A DNA stretch of 64,000 nt from Anaeromicropila populeti (GTDB taxonomy: Bacteria > Bacillota > Clostridia > Lachnospirales > Lachnospiraceae), in assembly GCF_900112775.1 (NCBI RefSeq), contig NZ_FOYZ01000017.1, forward strand, positions 1-64,000. The letters are read 5' to 3'. Positions 1 through 8,953 of the stretch are shown here, one piece after another; position 1 is the first letter of the stretch; each line of letters begins with the position of its first letter. A model generated the notes under the pieces. That model made no database searches and was not told where the DNA came from. It was given only the letters and a program-made list of their open reading frames with translations. A program made the position numbers and the translations under genes.

Positions 1-3000
1 AGTGCCCCCACAAGCGGAATCAGACCAATGCCGTCTAATGCCGTTTCCCCGAAGTGCTCCCAGGTAGTTTCCCAGGTTATAATATCATGTGTTAAGTCAC
101 GAAGATCTTGATACACATCTACTCCAGTAAAGGCTAGTCCTACCTCTCCCACTGTGCCGATGACCGTACCTTTCTCCGTAAACTTCCCAAGAATAATCTG
201 CTCCAGTCCATCTGAAAAATAAGATTTCCATGCAGCCCACTTGGAAGGAAGCTTAAAATAGGCTACTGCCTCTTTCTTCTTCACATACTCTATTTCAGGA
301 CTTGTACTTAAAACCTGTGATTCAGAATACACGACCTGACAGCCTGTAATTTTCTCAAATAATCTACAACGGAACAATTCACTTTTATCCTGTACGCAGT
401 ATTGTACAATTCCTCTGTCAATAAAATGTATGACTTCCAATTCCTCCAAACTATAGTTCATCCGCTTACAAACTTGCAGCAGGGAATAGGTTCCTTCCAA
501 GGTAGCTTTTTCAAGCCGTACCCATCTTGTCCGATACTCTTTCACAAATTGCTCCAACGTATAATCATCGTCAAATAAAATATTAAATGCCTTATTGGTA
601 TTTAACAGGACAATTCCAGATTCACCATAGCTTACTGGGATTACATTGTATTTCTTTGGTTCAGAGTCCTCTCCATCTGGAATGGTGTCCCCATCGGTAT
701 CTGCTTTTGCCGGATTGGAACGATAATTATAGACTTCTACCCCATTCCCGTAACCATCATACCACGTTGTATTTATCTCTGCCAACTCTGACTGATCTGG
801 AATACCATCCCCGTCACTGTCTACTGTTGGATCGGTGCTGACTTTTACAATGGAGTAATCGGATAGGCGGACATATTCGTAGTCATCTGAATCATCGTAA
901 TCTCCTGTATTAGCGGTTTCTGTTCCAACGGAATCCCCCCAAAAATCATATTCTTCCATAGTATCAATGAACCAGGCAAAATGTCCTGTTTGACACCAAA
1001 ATTGTTCATGTTCTACGTATTTAATAAACTCATATAATATGTGAGGCGTACTCCAGAAAGTAGAACTATCGATATATTCTTGAAATATCAAATAGATATT
1101 ATTTTTTGTATATACATTAGTACGGTTATAATAGCGATCGTTAAATCTTTCAACGTAATTTTCATAATCAGACATAACATATAAGATTTTCTTTGTATTG
1201 AAGGAAGAAAAATAGGAACAAGCACTTTCCATACGATCAAACATATTTCCAACTAATCTTCCATAATAGTTCATACAAGTGCTATATGGTATCGTATCAG
1301 CATCATAATTACTCAATTTAATATTTTCCAATATTTTCTTGAATAACTTGACATCATCATACCATCCATAGTATCTCATTACATATGACTGTTGATAATA
1401 AGAATTTACATCACTATAGGTAACCAAACCGTAACGGATATTTATTTTTGTACTTTGATAATAAGAAAACATAAGTCGAGTTGCATCTTCCACCCTACTA
1501 ATATATTTATCCTTATTATAAGTGGTATCAATAAAGAATAAAATGTCAACGGTTTCGCTTTCCATACAACAAGATGTATTTAGCACATTTGTTTCACTGT
1601 TTCTCTCTGCCCGATCCTCTACTGCATAATAACACAGTTCATCTACCTCAGCTGAAACCACATTATTTTCTGTATCTACTGTGGAGAGAATGGGAATAAC
1701 TACTCCATCTTCTATTCTTACAATGGACAAATTCTCAATATTATGTTTATCTAATATTTCCTCACTGATCTCAAAGGATATCTTTGCACTTTCATACTCC
1801 ATTTCCTCATCATGGGAAAAATGAAGAACCGAACTGACCAGATAATCCAGTTCACTGTACATACCATTATAGGAATCATCTTCTAACACAATTTGACTGC
1901 TGTAATCACCAGAACCAGTCACTGAGATAGAAGGAATCACCTTAATTGCCTCAAAATCCAATGCGGCATATACTTCCTTCGTAAGCTTTTGATTCTCTAC
2001 CCGTTCCTGCCCATCTGGCATACCATTTCCATCTGAGTCTTTCTTTAACGGATCGGAACCATTTAAAATTTCAGTTCCATCACCTAGCCCATCTTGATCC
2101 GTATCATAGGCGGTCGGATCGGTAAAATGCACGTTGACCTCTTCCCCATCCGAAAGACCATCTCCATCCGTATCCTTTACACCTGGCTCTGTCCCCAGTT
2201 CATATTCTTCTATATTGGTCAGCCCATCCTGATCGTAATCATCTGTTGCTAAAATATCTCCAAACTCACAGATTTCACTATTCTGCATAAGAAGAATAGG
2301 ATACAATACGGATAATTCATACTCATCTGGCAGTGCATCCTGATCACTGTCTTCTGGGGTTGCCGTCACAACTGGCGTTACCGTTACTTCTGGGATTGCC
2401 GTTACTTCTGGTGTTACCGTTACTTCTGGTGTTACCGTTACTTCTGGTGTCGCTGTTACCTCTGGCGTCTCCGTCACCTCTGGTATTTCCGTCACAACTG
2501 GCGTCTTCGTCACTTCTGGTGTTGCCACCTCCACCAACTTCTTATCCTTCAATACAAAATTCTCTGGCTCTGTATTGCCCTCACCTGCTGTTCCACAAAA
2601 TCCCAGTACAATTGCTTCACCTGGTTGGATATTCCCATTGTATCCTGCATTTTTTATGATATAATGACTCCCCACATGACTGACTATCTCCGCTGTCCAA
2701 AATTGTTCTATTGTTCTGCCAAAATCAAATTCCAGTAACCAGTCCTCCAATACCTCCTCCGAATGGTTAAAAAGATTAATTTGCCCGGTAAAGCCTGTCC
2801 CCCAGTCGTTCAGTGGCTCATAAGTAATCTCATAGCCACTAGAAACAGAACGCTCTGCTTCCAGAATCCAATAAGCTTCTGGTACCGTTATCTCATTTTC
2901 ACAGCTTGCACAGAACCCAATGTTGACACTTCCACCTGCTGGAATGTCTTGATTCCATGTCATATTTTTTACTATATATGTATTATCCTCATGGGACCAA

Positions 3001-3332
3001 ATATCTGCATTCCATATAGTCGTGATTTCATGAGGAAGTTCAAATTTCAGTGCCCAGTTATCGATTACCCTGTCACTGGTATTTGTTACCGTAATACTAC
3101 CATTAAAATTCCCTGCCCACTGGGCTTCCACACAGAATTCTACCTGATAGCCATCTCCCTGAAATACAGGATTCGTTGTAGTTTGCCTTTCCCCAACAGC
3201 CTCTTCTTTACTGGTGTCTATGGACACTATGGTGTCTGCCGACACTCTCACATTTGCCCAAGGTGCCAGTAACATACCTAACACTAACCAGACAGCTATC
3301 ACCCGATACGACATTATTTTCCTATTCTTCAT
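1..3332 (-). CDS. Large secreted surface protein: two CBM2-like domains, TSP3 repeats, VWA-like domain (3' end outside window)
   Basis: An uninterrupted minus-strand frame of about 1110 codons starts at ATG 3332 behind a GGGAGA ribosome site and leaves the window at base 1. A signal peptide (about residues 1-32) is followed by two CBM2-like beta-sandwich domains (about 50-155 and 165-265), each with the pattern W..F.G.I...N.....W.L.F, IWNA or FWTA, N..YN or N..WN, G.CGF-like. A proline/threonine linker of repeated PEVTVTP (about 275-320) follows. Then come calcium-binding thrombospondin type-3 repeats of the DxDxDGxxD kind (about 324-440 and again 837-890). Between the two repeat blocks lies a VWA-like domain (about 585-750) with a degenerate MIDAS (DTTYN instead of DxSxS). 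The last visible residues include GIGLIPLVG, a hydrophobic Gly/Pro motif often found just before C-terminal toxin domains of polymorphic toxins. Probable role: cell-surface or secreted polysaccharide-binding adhesin or effector carrier. The C-terminal function is unseen. Confidence 0.85.
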   Translation of the reverse strand, partial: MKNRKIMSYRVIAVWLVLGMLLAPWANVRVSADTIVSIDTSKEEAVGERQTTTNPVFQGDGYQVEFCVEAQWAGNFNGSITVTNTSDRVIDNWALKFELPHEITTIWNADIWSHEDNTYIVKNMTWNQDIPAGGSVNIGFCASCENEITVPEAYWILEAERSVSSGYEITYEPLNDWGTGFTGQINLFNHSEEVLEDWLLEFDFGRTIEQFWTAEIVSHVGSHYIIKNAGYNGNIQPGEAIVLGFCGTAGEGNTEPENFVLKDKKLVEVATPEVTKTPVVTEIPEVTETPEVTATPEVTVTPEVTVTPEVTAIPEVTVTPVVTATPEDSDQDALPDEYELSVLYPILLMQNSEICEFGDILATDDYDQDGLTNIEEYELGTEPGVKDTDGDGLSDGEEVNVHFTDPTAYDTDQDGLGDGTEILNGSDPLKKDSDGNGMPDGQERVENQKLTKEVYAALDFEAIKVIPSISVTGSGDYSSQIVLEDDSYNGMYSELDYLVSSVLHFSHDEEMEYESAKISFEISEEILDKHNIENLSIVRIEDGVVIPILSTVDTENNVVSAEVDELCYYAVEDRAERNSETNVLNTSCCMESETVDILFFIDTTYNKDKYISRVEDATRLMFSYYQSTKINIRYGLVTYSDVNSYYQQSYVMRYYGWYDDVKLFKKILENIKLSNYDADTIPYSTCMNYYGRLVGNMFDRMESACSYFSSFNTKKILYVMSDYENYVERFNDRYYNRTNVYTKNNIYLIFQEYIDSSTFWSTPHILYEFIKYVEHEQFWCQTGHFAWFIDTMEEYDFWGDSVGTETANTGDYDDSDDYEYVRLSDYSIVKVSTDPTVDSDGDGIPDQSELAEINTTWYDGYGNGVEVYNYRSNPAKADTDGDTIPDGEDSEPKKYNVIPVSYGESGIVLLNTNKAFNILFDDDYTLEQFVKEYRTRWVRLEKATLEGTYSLLQVCKRMNYSLEELEVIHFIDRGIVQYCVQDKSELFRCRLFEKITGCQVVYSESQVLSTSPEIEYVKKKEAVAYFKLPSKWAAWKSYFSDGLEQIILGKFTEKGTVIGTVGEVGLAFTGVDVYQDLRDLTHDIITWETTWEHFGETALDGIGLIPLVGA

Positions 3333-3462
3333 CCGATTTTCTCCCTTATTTATTTAGTCAGCAAATTACACTTTACAAAAAAGCTTGTAAACTGCAATTT
3401 CCAATTAAATTATATGTCATATTTTCCCTGCCCGTCAAGCTTTTACTTTAGAAAATGATACA

Positions 3463-3512
3463 AAAAAGTCTGGCTCATACTCACCGAAATGACTATAAAA
3501 CCAGACTTTTTC
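3463..3512. terminator. Bidirectional hairpin terminator
   Basis: The arms AAAGTCTGG and CCAGACTTT are flanked by A and T runs. On the minus strand the hairpin is followed by TTTTTT just after the ABC exporter permease gene, so it ends that operon. It lies in the 188-base gap before the surface-protein gene. Confidence 0.75.
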
Positions 3513-3520
3513 AATACCTG

Positions 3521-5089
3521 TTAACTATTATTCTCCATTCTGTAAAACAAGGTAGACGCTCCATAAAATTCAGCTAATGTAATCAAACCACAGATTACAA
3601 TCATTATAAAATAGCCAAACTCCAGATTCCAAAGCAGTGTTCCTAAAAACGCCCCAATGGCACCTATGCCAATTGCAATCCCCTGAAATATCATTTTAAA
3701 GAGCTGTTTTCCAAACTGCCCCAAAGTATTCCCGATTAGTGCTTCCGCAAGTACTAAAACATACAGCTTATTTGCCTGTAAACAGACGTAAATAAATAGT
3801 CCCAACACGATTTGCAGTGGTGTAAGCCTTAATACAACTCCGATTGGAATGGAAATCAGCAGTCCGTCTACAATAGACCGATAATGCTCCACCAAGGTTG
3901 CATACCATAGTTTTTTCACCGTAGAATCGGGAATCAGAAACGTATACGGATTTACAATTTCCTTTCCCCATTTACCACTGTATCCACTAAAAATAAAACA
4001 AATGTAGGCGGAAACTCCAGGAAGAACAAACATTCCCATATTCTTCACATCCTCATCCCGGAATAAAAACACTCCTACAATTCCCACAGCTAACGAAATC
4101 AAAGTATTCCAGCCGAAAATAAAAGTTCTGTTTTTCTTATACTCTAAGATCTGTTTGTAGTAAATTGCCTTTGCTCCACTTCCCTTATAGGTAATCGAGG
4201 CTCTTCCAAACCTTTTCCTCTTCCCAACCAGTGCCATTTCACCTCGCCTGGTCTTTTTCAATGCCTCTTCATAATCATCTGCAAACTTCATAGCATCTTC
4301 ATAGAACAAGCCAGTACATTTCATTTTTACTGCCATCACTAAAAACACAATGGTTGTTAAAAAATACAACGCTGTGCAGATAACATTTAATGTAGTCGGT
4401 CCAAGGAGAAGCAGTCTGTAAAAAGAAATACTCCATCCGATTACTGGAATAGCTTGAAATACGCGATTTTCTACAAGGGTATGTATAAAACGAAGCGCAT
4501 TTTTATCCTGTAAAAATAAATAAATAATATAAGCCATCATGGCAAATAGAAATGCCATAAGCAGATGTCCAAATACTTTTACTGTTTTTTCACTAAAACG
4601 TTCATTTCCGTAAAGGAGCAGCATAATAGAACCTTCCAGAACATTTTCTACCACAGTGGCACCTATAAAATATAAAAGCATTTTCCATATTGGTACATGA
4701 AACATAATTACACCAGCTGGCACTAAGAAAGCAGCCAAAACCAGTCCCATAATAATAGTACGGAGATGGGCATATAGAAGCACCAGCTTAGGATGAACTG
4801 GCATGGTAAACAAAAACTGAACATCACTCTGTTTAAAAACCAGACCCTTCCTTTTTGCATAAGACATAAAATTAAGTGGAAGAAATAAAATAGCCGTAAA
4901 CGACAATACTATAATCAGTCCCTCTGGATTTGCCATATTTAGCTTCTCCACCAGCCCTGGTAAAGAAACAAAGAATGAAACCAGATAAATTCCAACCAAA
5001 ACAAAATAAATGTAAGTAACTGGCTTTTTCAGCGCCTTTTTTAATTTATTTTTAAAGGCTGTTCGATAAAGATATCCTATCAGACTCAT
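3521..5089 (-). CDS. ABC exporter membrane subunit (putative ABC exporter family)
   Basis: A 522-residue multi-span membrane protein. Hydrophobic segments occur near residues 25-45, 60-80, 110-140, 145-165, 180-205, 240-265, 335-380 and 425-510, with a basic cytoplasmic loop around 280-320. The N-terminus (RTAFKNKLKKALKKP) and overall layout match the family annotated as putative ABC exporters (PF16962-like), which pair with a single ABC ATPase. The start overlaps the stop of the ATPase gene by four bases, so the two are translationally coupled. Substrate is unknown. These exporters often handle peptides or antibiotics, but nothing here shows that. Confidence 0.8.
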   Translation of the reverse strand: MSLIGYLYRTAFKNKLKKALKKPVTYIYFVLVGIYLVSFFVSLPGLVEKLNMANPEGLIIVLSFTAILFLPLNFMSYAKRKGLVFKQSDVQFLFTMPVHPKLVLLYAHLRTIIMGLVLAAFLVPAGVIMFHVPIWKMLLYFIGATVVENVLEGSIMLLLYGNERFSEKTVKVFGHLLMAFLFAMMAYIIYLFLQDKNALRFIHTLVENRVFQAIPVIGWSISFYRLLLLGPTTLNVICTALYFLTTIVFLVMAVKMKCTGLFYEDAMKFADDYEEALKKTRRGEMALVGKRKRFGRASITYKGSGAKAIYYKQILEYKKNRTFIFGWNTLISLAVGIVGVFLFRDEDVKNMGMFVLPGVSAYICFIFSGYSGKWGKEIVNPYTFLIPDSTVKKLWYATLVEHYRSIVDGLLISIPIGVVLRLTPLQIVLGLFIYVCLQANKLYVLVLAEALIGNTLGQFGKQLFKMIFQGIAIGIGAIGAFLGTLLWNLEFGYFIMIVICGLITLAEFYGASTLFYRMENNS

Positions 5090-5784
5090 TTTTCCTCACC
5101 ACCCGTTATTCCAAAAAATATTTCTTCGATGTCCTGCTCCAAAGCATCCGTCTTACGAAAAGAACCTACTATTTTTCCCTTATTCATAATAAACATAATA
5201 TCCCATAGTTCCTTCACCATTTCCAGCATATGAGTACTTACTAGAACCGTTGCACCTTCTGTCTTTAATTCTAAAATCACTTCCTTTAGCTCCTTAATTG
5301 CCTTAGGGTCTAATCCAATCATAGGCTCATCAAACAAAATCACTTTTGGGCGTATCATTAAAGCACAGCAAATGCTTACCTTCTGCATCATTCCCTTTGA
5401 TAATTCATTTCCCAGCTTATCCTTTTTATCCCATAGTTCAAAGCGCTTTAATAAGTTTTCTTCAAATCCTTCTTCTGCCTCCACACCATATGCCCGCTTA
5501 ATAAATTCAATGTGCTCTTGAACTGTCAGTGCCTCATACATTGATGGCATTTCTGGCACATATGCAAATCTTCTTTTTGCCTCAATGGTACGGGCAGACA
5601 ATCCGTTCATGAGAACATCTCCCTGGTATTTCAACAGTCCTGCCATACTCTTAATAATAGTAGATTTACCAGCACCATTTGGTCCTAATAAAATGCCGAC
5701 TTCTCCTGCTGGTATGGTAAAAGAAACATTATCTACAGCCAGCGATTTTCCATACTTTTTCGTTAAGCTCTTAATTTCTAACAT
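5086..5784 (-). CDS. ABC transporter ATP-binding protein
   Basis: A 232-residue ATPase with Walker A GPNGAGKST (about residues 34-42), signature LSKGMMQKVS (about 128-137), Walker B VILFDEP (about 148-154), D-loop GLDP and switch His in STHMLE. It energises the adjacent exporter subunit, whose start overlaps its stop. The LSKGM form of the signature is usual for ABC-2 type exporters. Transcription probably begins at the promoter inside 5848-5876, which carries a repressor-like palindrome. No regulator gene lies beside it. Confidence 0.88.
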   Translation of the reverse strand: MLEIKSLTKKYGKSLAVDNVSFTIPAGEVGILLGPNGAGKSTIIKSMAGLLKYQGDVLMNGLSARTIEAKRRFAYVPEMPSMYEALTVQEHIEFIKRAYGVEAEEGFEENLLKRFELWDKKDKLGNELSKGMMQKVSICCALMIRPKVILFDEPMIGLDPKAIKELKEVILELKTEGATVLVSTHMLEMVKELWDIMFIMNKGKIVGSFRKTDALEQDIEEIFFGITGGEEK

Positions 5785-5828
5785 ACTATCCCACCTTACT
5801 CTAATCTACATAACGCAAAAAACGAATT

Positions 5829-5876
5829 ATTGTATTACTACATTAATACAATAATCCATTTTAGTTTGTTTGTCAA
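5829..5876 (-). promoter_or_regulatory. sigma-A promoter with overlapping operator for the ABC exporter operon
   Basis: Reading the minus strand: -35 TTGACA at 5876-5871, a 17-base spacer and -10 TATTGT at 5853-5848. A perfect inverted repeat, ATTGTATTA with six bases between arms and then TAATACAAT, spans 5852-5829, covering the -10 box and the start site. This is the classical position for repression. The TGTATTA...TAATACA form resembles GntR/YtrA-type operators, but that is inference. Confidence 0.65.
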
Positions 5877-5883
5877 TCAATTT

Positions 5884-6813
5884 TTATTCAAATAGTGGTG
5901 TAGATAAATATCTTTCTCCCGTATCAGGTAACAGCACTACAATATTTTTCCCTTTATTTTCTGGTCGTTTTGCCAGTACTGTTGCCGCATGCAGTGCAGC
6001 TCCAGAAGAAATACCGACCAGAAGGCCTTCTAACTGGGCGATTTTTCTGGATGCCTGGAATGCCTCTTCATTCTCCACCTGAATAATCTCATCCACAATG
6101 TCCAGATTCATAATTTTAGGAATAAAGCCAGCTCCTATTCCCTGAAGCTTATGGGAGCCAGGCTTTCCACTAGAAAGAACAGGAGAATCCTTCGGCTCAA
6201 CCGCAACTATTTTTATATCTGGATTTTTCTCTTTTAATGCCTCTCCATTCCCTGTTACCGTTCCACCTGTTCCTACCCCTGCAACAAAAATGTCTACCTT
6301 TCCATCTGTATCCTTCCATATTTCCTCTGCGGTTGTTAGGCGGTGAACTGCGGGATTAGCCGGATTCTCAAATTGCTGTGGAATTACCGCATTCCCATAT
6401 TCCTTCACTAATTCTTCTGCTTTCCGAATGGCACCTGGCATTCCCTCCTGTCCTGGTGTCAGAACCACCTCTGCTCCCAGTGCTGAGACAATTCTCCGTC
6501 TTTCAATGCTCATTGTTTCTGGCATCGTCAGAATAAGCCTTAATCCCTTGGAAGCTGCCACAAATGCCAGCCCAATCCCCGTATTTCCACTAGTTGGTTC
6601 GATCAGTACTGTTTCATGATTAATCTTCCCCTGTTGGATTCCCTCTTCTATCATGGCATATGCCACCCGATCCTTTACACTTCCCAGTGGATTAAAATAT
6701 TCCAGCTTTGCAATAACAGCTGCCTCCAGCCTTTCCTCCTGCTCATAATGACTCAACTCCAGAAGTGGAGTATTTCCAATTAAATCTGTCAACTTTTTTG
6801 CGATATTTGCCAT
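5884..6813 (-). CDS. cysK: Cysteine synthase A (O-acetylserine sulfhydrylase)
   Basis: A PLP-dependent fold-type II enzyme of 309 residues that makes cysteine from O-acetylserine and sulfide in the cytoplasm. The PLP lysine motif (NPLGSVKDR) lies near residue 43, the substrate loop EPTSGNTG near 72, the phosphate-binding loop [10 protein letters not shown] near 180, and GISSGAA near 265. Length is normal for CysK. ATG 6813 is preferred because AGAGG lies nine bases upstream. The ATG three codons earlier (6822) touches that same AGAGG and lacks spacing. It has its own strong promoter. Confidence 0.93.
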   Translation of the reverse strand: MANIAKKLTDLIGNTPLLELSHYEQEERLEAAVIAKLEYFNPLGSVKDRVAYAMIEEGIQQGKINHETVLIEPTSGNTGIGLAFVAASKGLRLILTMPETMSIERRRIVSALGAEVVLTPGQEGMPGAIRKAEELVKEYGNAVIPQQFENPANPAVHRLTTAEEIWKDTDGKVDIFVAGVGTGGTVTGNGEALKEKNPDIKIVAVEPKDSPVLSSGKPGSHKLQGIGAGFIPKIMNLDIVDEIIQVENEEAFQASRKIAQLEGLLVGISSGAALHAATVLAKRPENKGKNIVVLLPDTGERYLSTPLFE

Positions 6814-6864
6814 TCTATTCATCCTCTCTAATTCATACTATTTCGCTATGTTTTATATGCTTTA

Positions 6865-6893
6865 TTTATACTACTTTTTTTTATTCTTGTCAA
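6865..6893 (-). promoter_or_regulatory. cysK promoter
   Basis: On the minus strand: -35 TTGACA (6893-6888), 17-base spacer, -10 TATAAA (6870-6865), about 50 bases before the cysK start. An A/T-rich tract precedes the -35 box and could act as an UP element. No T-box or CymR-like site was recognised. Confidence 0.7.
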
Positions 6894-6986
6894 GAGTAAA
6901 CTTAATTGCAAAATAGCTATTTCATTTTAACAGTATAACCGATATAATAAATAGAAAATTCATGTTTGGCAGAAAGGAGGCGTGAA

Positions 6987-8879
6987 GTGGACTTATCAAG
7001 TAAAAAAATTAATCCCTCCCAGACAACAATAAACCAAAGGAGTGCTCCTAAAGGCACTGGACAGTCTGTTGGGAGAATGAGCGATTACGGTGCCCGGGCT
7101 CCTATCAGACAGCTGACAGAGGGACAAGTAATCAAAGGTGAAGTAACGGATTTACGAAATAATGAGGTGACTGTGTTACTGGATGACAATACAAAGGTAA
7201 CAGGACGCCTGGATCATGTCAGCTGGCTTTCCATTGGAGATGTTGCCGCCTTCAAGGTGGCTCAGATCATGCCTGGGAAAATCAGCCTACAGGCGATCCC
7301 CTTCAGCACTACCTTAATGGAAAGCAATACAATGTTTAAAGCATTAGAAGAAGCAGGTTTACCAAAAAACGAAAGGAACCAGGAAATTGTGCTTTCTCTT
7401 ATCCGCAACCAGATGCCGATAAACAAGCAAAGCATTTTGAACATTTTAAAGCAGTCCTATGAGTTAAAAGACATTGGAGTCAGTTCAATTGTACTAATGA
7501 ACAAATTAAATATTCCTACAACGGCTGAAAATGCAACTCAGTTTGAGAACTATAGAAGCTCCCAGCACTATCTGGCTGATAATCTCCAGTCCTTAATCAG
7601 GGAATTTCCAGGTATGCTGAAGGAAATCCTTAGTATGGGTGAACCAGAACAAATTCAATCTTTTGCTGAAAAACTGCTTGCCATTGTGGATTCTAGTTCA
7701 GATCAGTCAGCACAACAGAACCTGGTTACCGCCCCCTATATTTTTTCTTCTAATGACGCAAAGGAAGATCTGCTTTCTATTTTGGATACCTTTGGAATGT
7801 CAGGAGAAGAGCGTGAAGCAATCGAACAGGGGACAGCAACTCTGACTGATTTACAGCTTAGCATTTCCAAATGCTATCAGAATGCCCTTTTCATTGATGA
7901 ACGAAATGCTCAAGAAGCACTAGCATCCATAGAAAATGCAGATTCCCTAACTACTACAGAGATTACAAATCTGTTATCAGAAGTTCCGAAAACGGTGGAG
8001 GTTTTTGATCAGCCTGAGATTCAATCCATTAACCAGCTTTATCAAGAGTACTTAAAAGAGAATCAGCTAGTTGGCGGATTTTTCGATGTAAATCAGCGGG
8101 AAGATTTAATTTCTTTTTTTGAAAAAATACCAAATTCCGATGCATTAATAAAAAGTATTCAAAGCGGCCAGGCTTCTTTAGCAGACGTAGTCTCTGCACT
8201 AAAATCAGCGATTCCTGTTTCTGATTCTAAAGAACTGATTCAATTACTAGAATCACCTGCCTTTCCTCTTATAATGAGTGAATCACTGCGAAGAAACTGG
8301 TTTTTAAGCCCAAAGGATTTGAAAAAGACAGGCAGTATTCAAGGCTATTATGATAAGCTTTTTCAAAAAACGCAACAATTGGATTTACTATTAAAAACCT
8401 CTTCCCTAACAGACGAAGAAAGTGGCTTTGCAGCAGATATACATTCTATGAAAAGCAATCTGCAATTTATGCAGCTTTTAAATGACGTTTTCCCTTATAT
8501 GCAGCTGCCGTTATTTTCTGAAAACGGTTCTGCTCACGCTGATTTATACGTTTATACAAAGAAGAAGGAGCTGCAAACGGATCCATCCAGTCTCAAAGTT
8601 TTATTACGCTTAGATAAGGAACACCTAGGTTCTTTGGATATTTTCCTTACTTTATCGGGAAGAAAACTAGAGAGTAAATATTATGTACAAGATGATTTTA
8701 GTCGAAAATTATTGAAGAAAAACATTAATTTAGCAGACGCAAAACTTCGAGAGCTTGGCTATCAGGTATCTTCTGAATTTATTAAAGAAGACCCACAGGT
8801 AGATATTGTGAACGACTTTATTGCTCAGAAAGAATCTGCTGCCTCTATCAAACGATATACCTTTGATATCCGGGCATAA
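6987..8879 (+). CDS. FliK-like flagellar hook-length control family protein (orphan)
   Basis: A 630-residue cytoplasmic-type protein without signal peptide. Residues about 40-105 (GQVIKGEVTDL...GRLDHVSW..IGDVAAFKV) look like a small OB-like beta barrel. The middle is helical and Q/E/S-rich. The C-terminal 100 residues (LKVLLRLDKEHLGSLDIFLTLSGRKLESKYYV...LREL) match the flagellar hook-length control C-domain pattern. Start: GTG 6987 has AAAGGAGG six bases upstream; the frame extends to a TTG at 6966 that would bury this site. It stands alone between divergent cysK and a convergent kinase, not in a flagellar operon. Known FliK proteins set hook length and switch export specificity. Whether this orphan does so is uncertain. 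Confidence 0.65.
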   Translation: MDLSSKKINPSQTTINQRSAPKGTGQSVGRMSDYGARAPIRQLTEGQVIKGEVTDLRNNEVTVLLDDNTKVTGRLDHVSWLSIGDVAAFKVAQIMPGKISLQAIPFSTTLMESNTMFKALEEAGLPKNERNQEIVLSLIRNQMPINKQSILNILKQSYELKDIGVSSIVLMNKLNIPTTAENATQFENYRSSQHYLADNLQSLIREFPGMLKEILSMGEPEQIQSFAEKLLAIVDSSSDQSAQQNLVTAPYIFSSNDAKEDLLSILDTFGMSGEEREAIEQGTATLTDLQLSISKCYQNALFIDERNAQEALASIENADSLTTTEITNLLSEVPKTVEVFDQPEIQSINQLYQEYLKENQLVGGFFDVNQREDLISFFEKIPNSDALIKSIQSGQASLADVVSALKSAIPVSDSKELIQLLESPAFPLIMSESLRRNWFLSPKDLKKTGSIQGYYDKLFQKTQQLDLLLKTSSLTDEESGFAADIHSMKSNLQFMQLLNDVFPYMQLPLFSENGSAHADLYVYTKKKELQTDPSSLKVLLRLDKEHLGSLDIFLTLSGRKLESKYYVQDDFSRKLLKKNINLADAKLRELGYQVSSEFIKEDPQVDIVNDFIAQKESAASIKRYTFDIRA

Positions 8880-8931
8880 AATAAACAGAAACATCCCTTG
8901 CTCCAGACACAGGACGCAGGGGATGTTTCTG
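8880..8931 (-). terminator. Terminator at the end of the double-cubane-type/two-component operon
   Basis: The arms CAGAAACATCCC and GGGATGTTTCTG (8886-8897 and 8920-8931) form a 12-bp stem. On the minus strand it is followed by TTTATTTTAT, fitting termination of the operon ending at 8954. It also lies right after the convergent FliK-like gene. Confidence 0.75.
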
Positions 8932-8953
8932 CATAACTAGAAATTTCTACCTC

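Noticed and set aside
2370-2530. Second block of short tandem repeats
   Set aside because: In-frame coding repeat for the PEVTVTP linker, not a CRISPR.
2333-2659. Plus-strand open frame rich in Leu/Pro
   Set aside because: Antisense shadow of the PEVTVTP linker of the surface protein; no ribosome site and low-complexity composition.
2763-3272. 169-codon plus-strand open frame
   Set aside because: Lies antisense to the signal peptide and CBM2-like domains of the surface protein; Cys-rich random-looking product without a start signal.
6910-6950. Possible sigma-28 flagellar promoter before the FliK-like gene (ACCGATAT)
   Set aside because: No TAAA-type -35 at the required distance; a plain TATAAT -10 overlaps instead.
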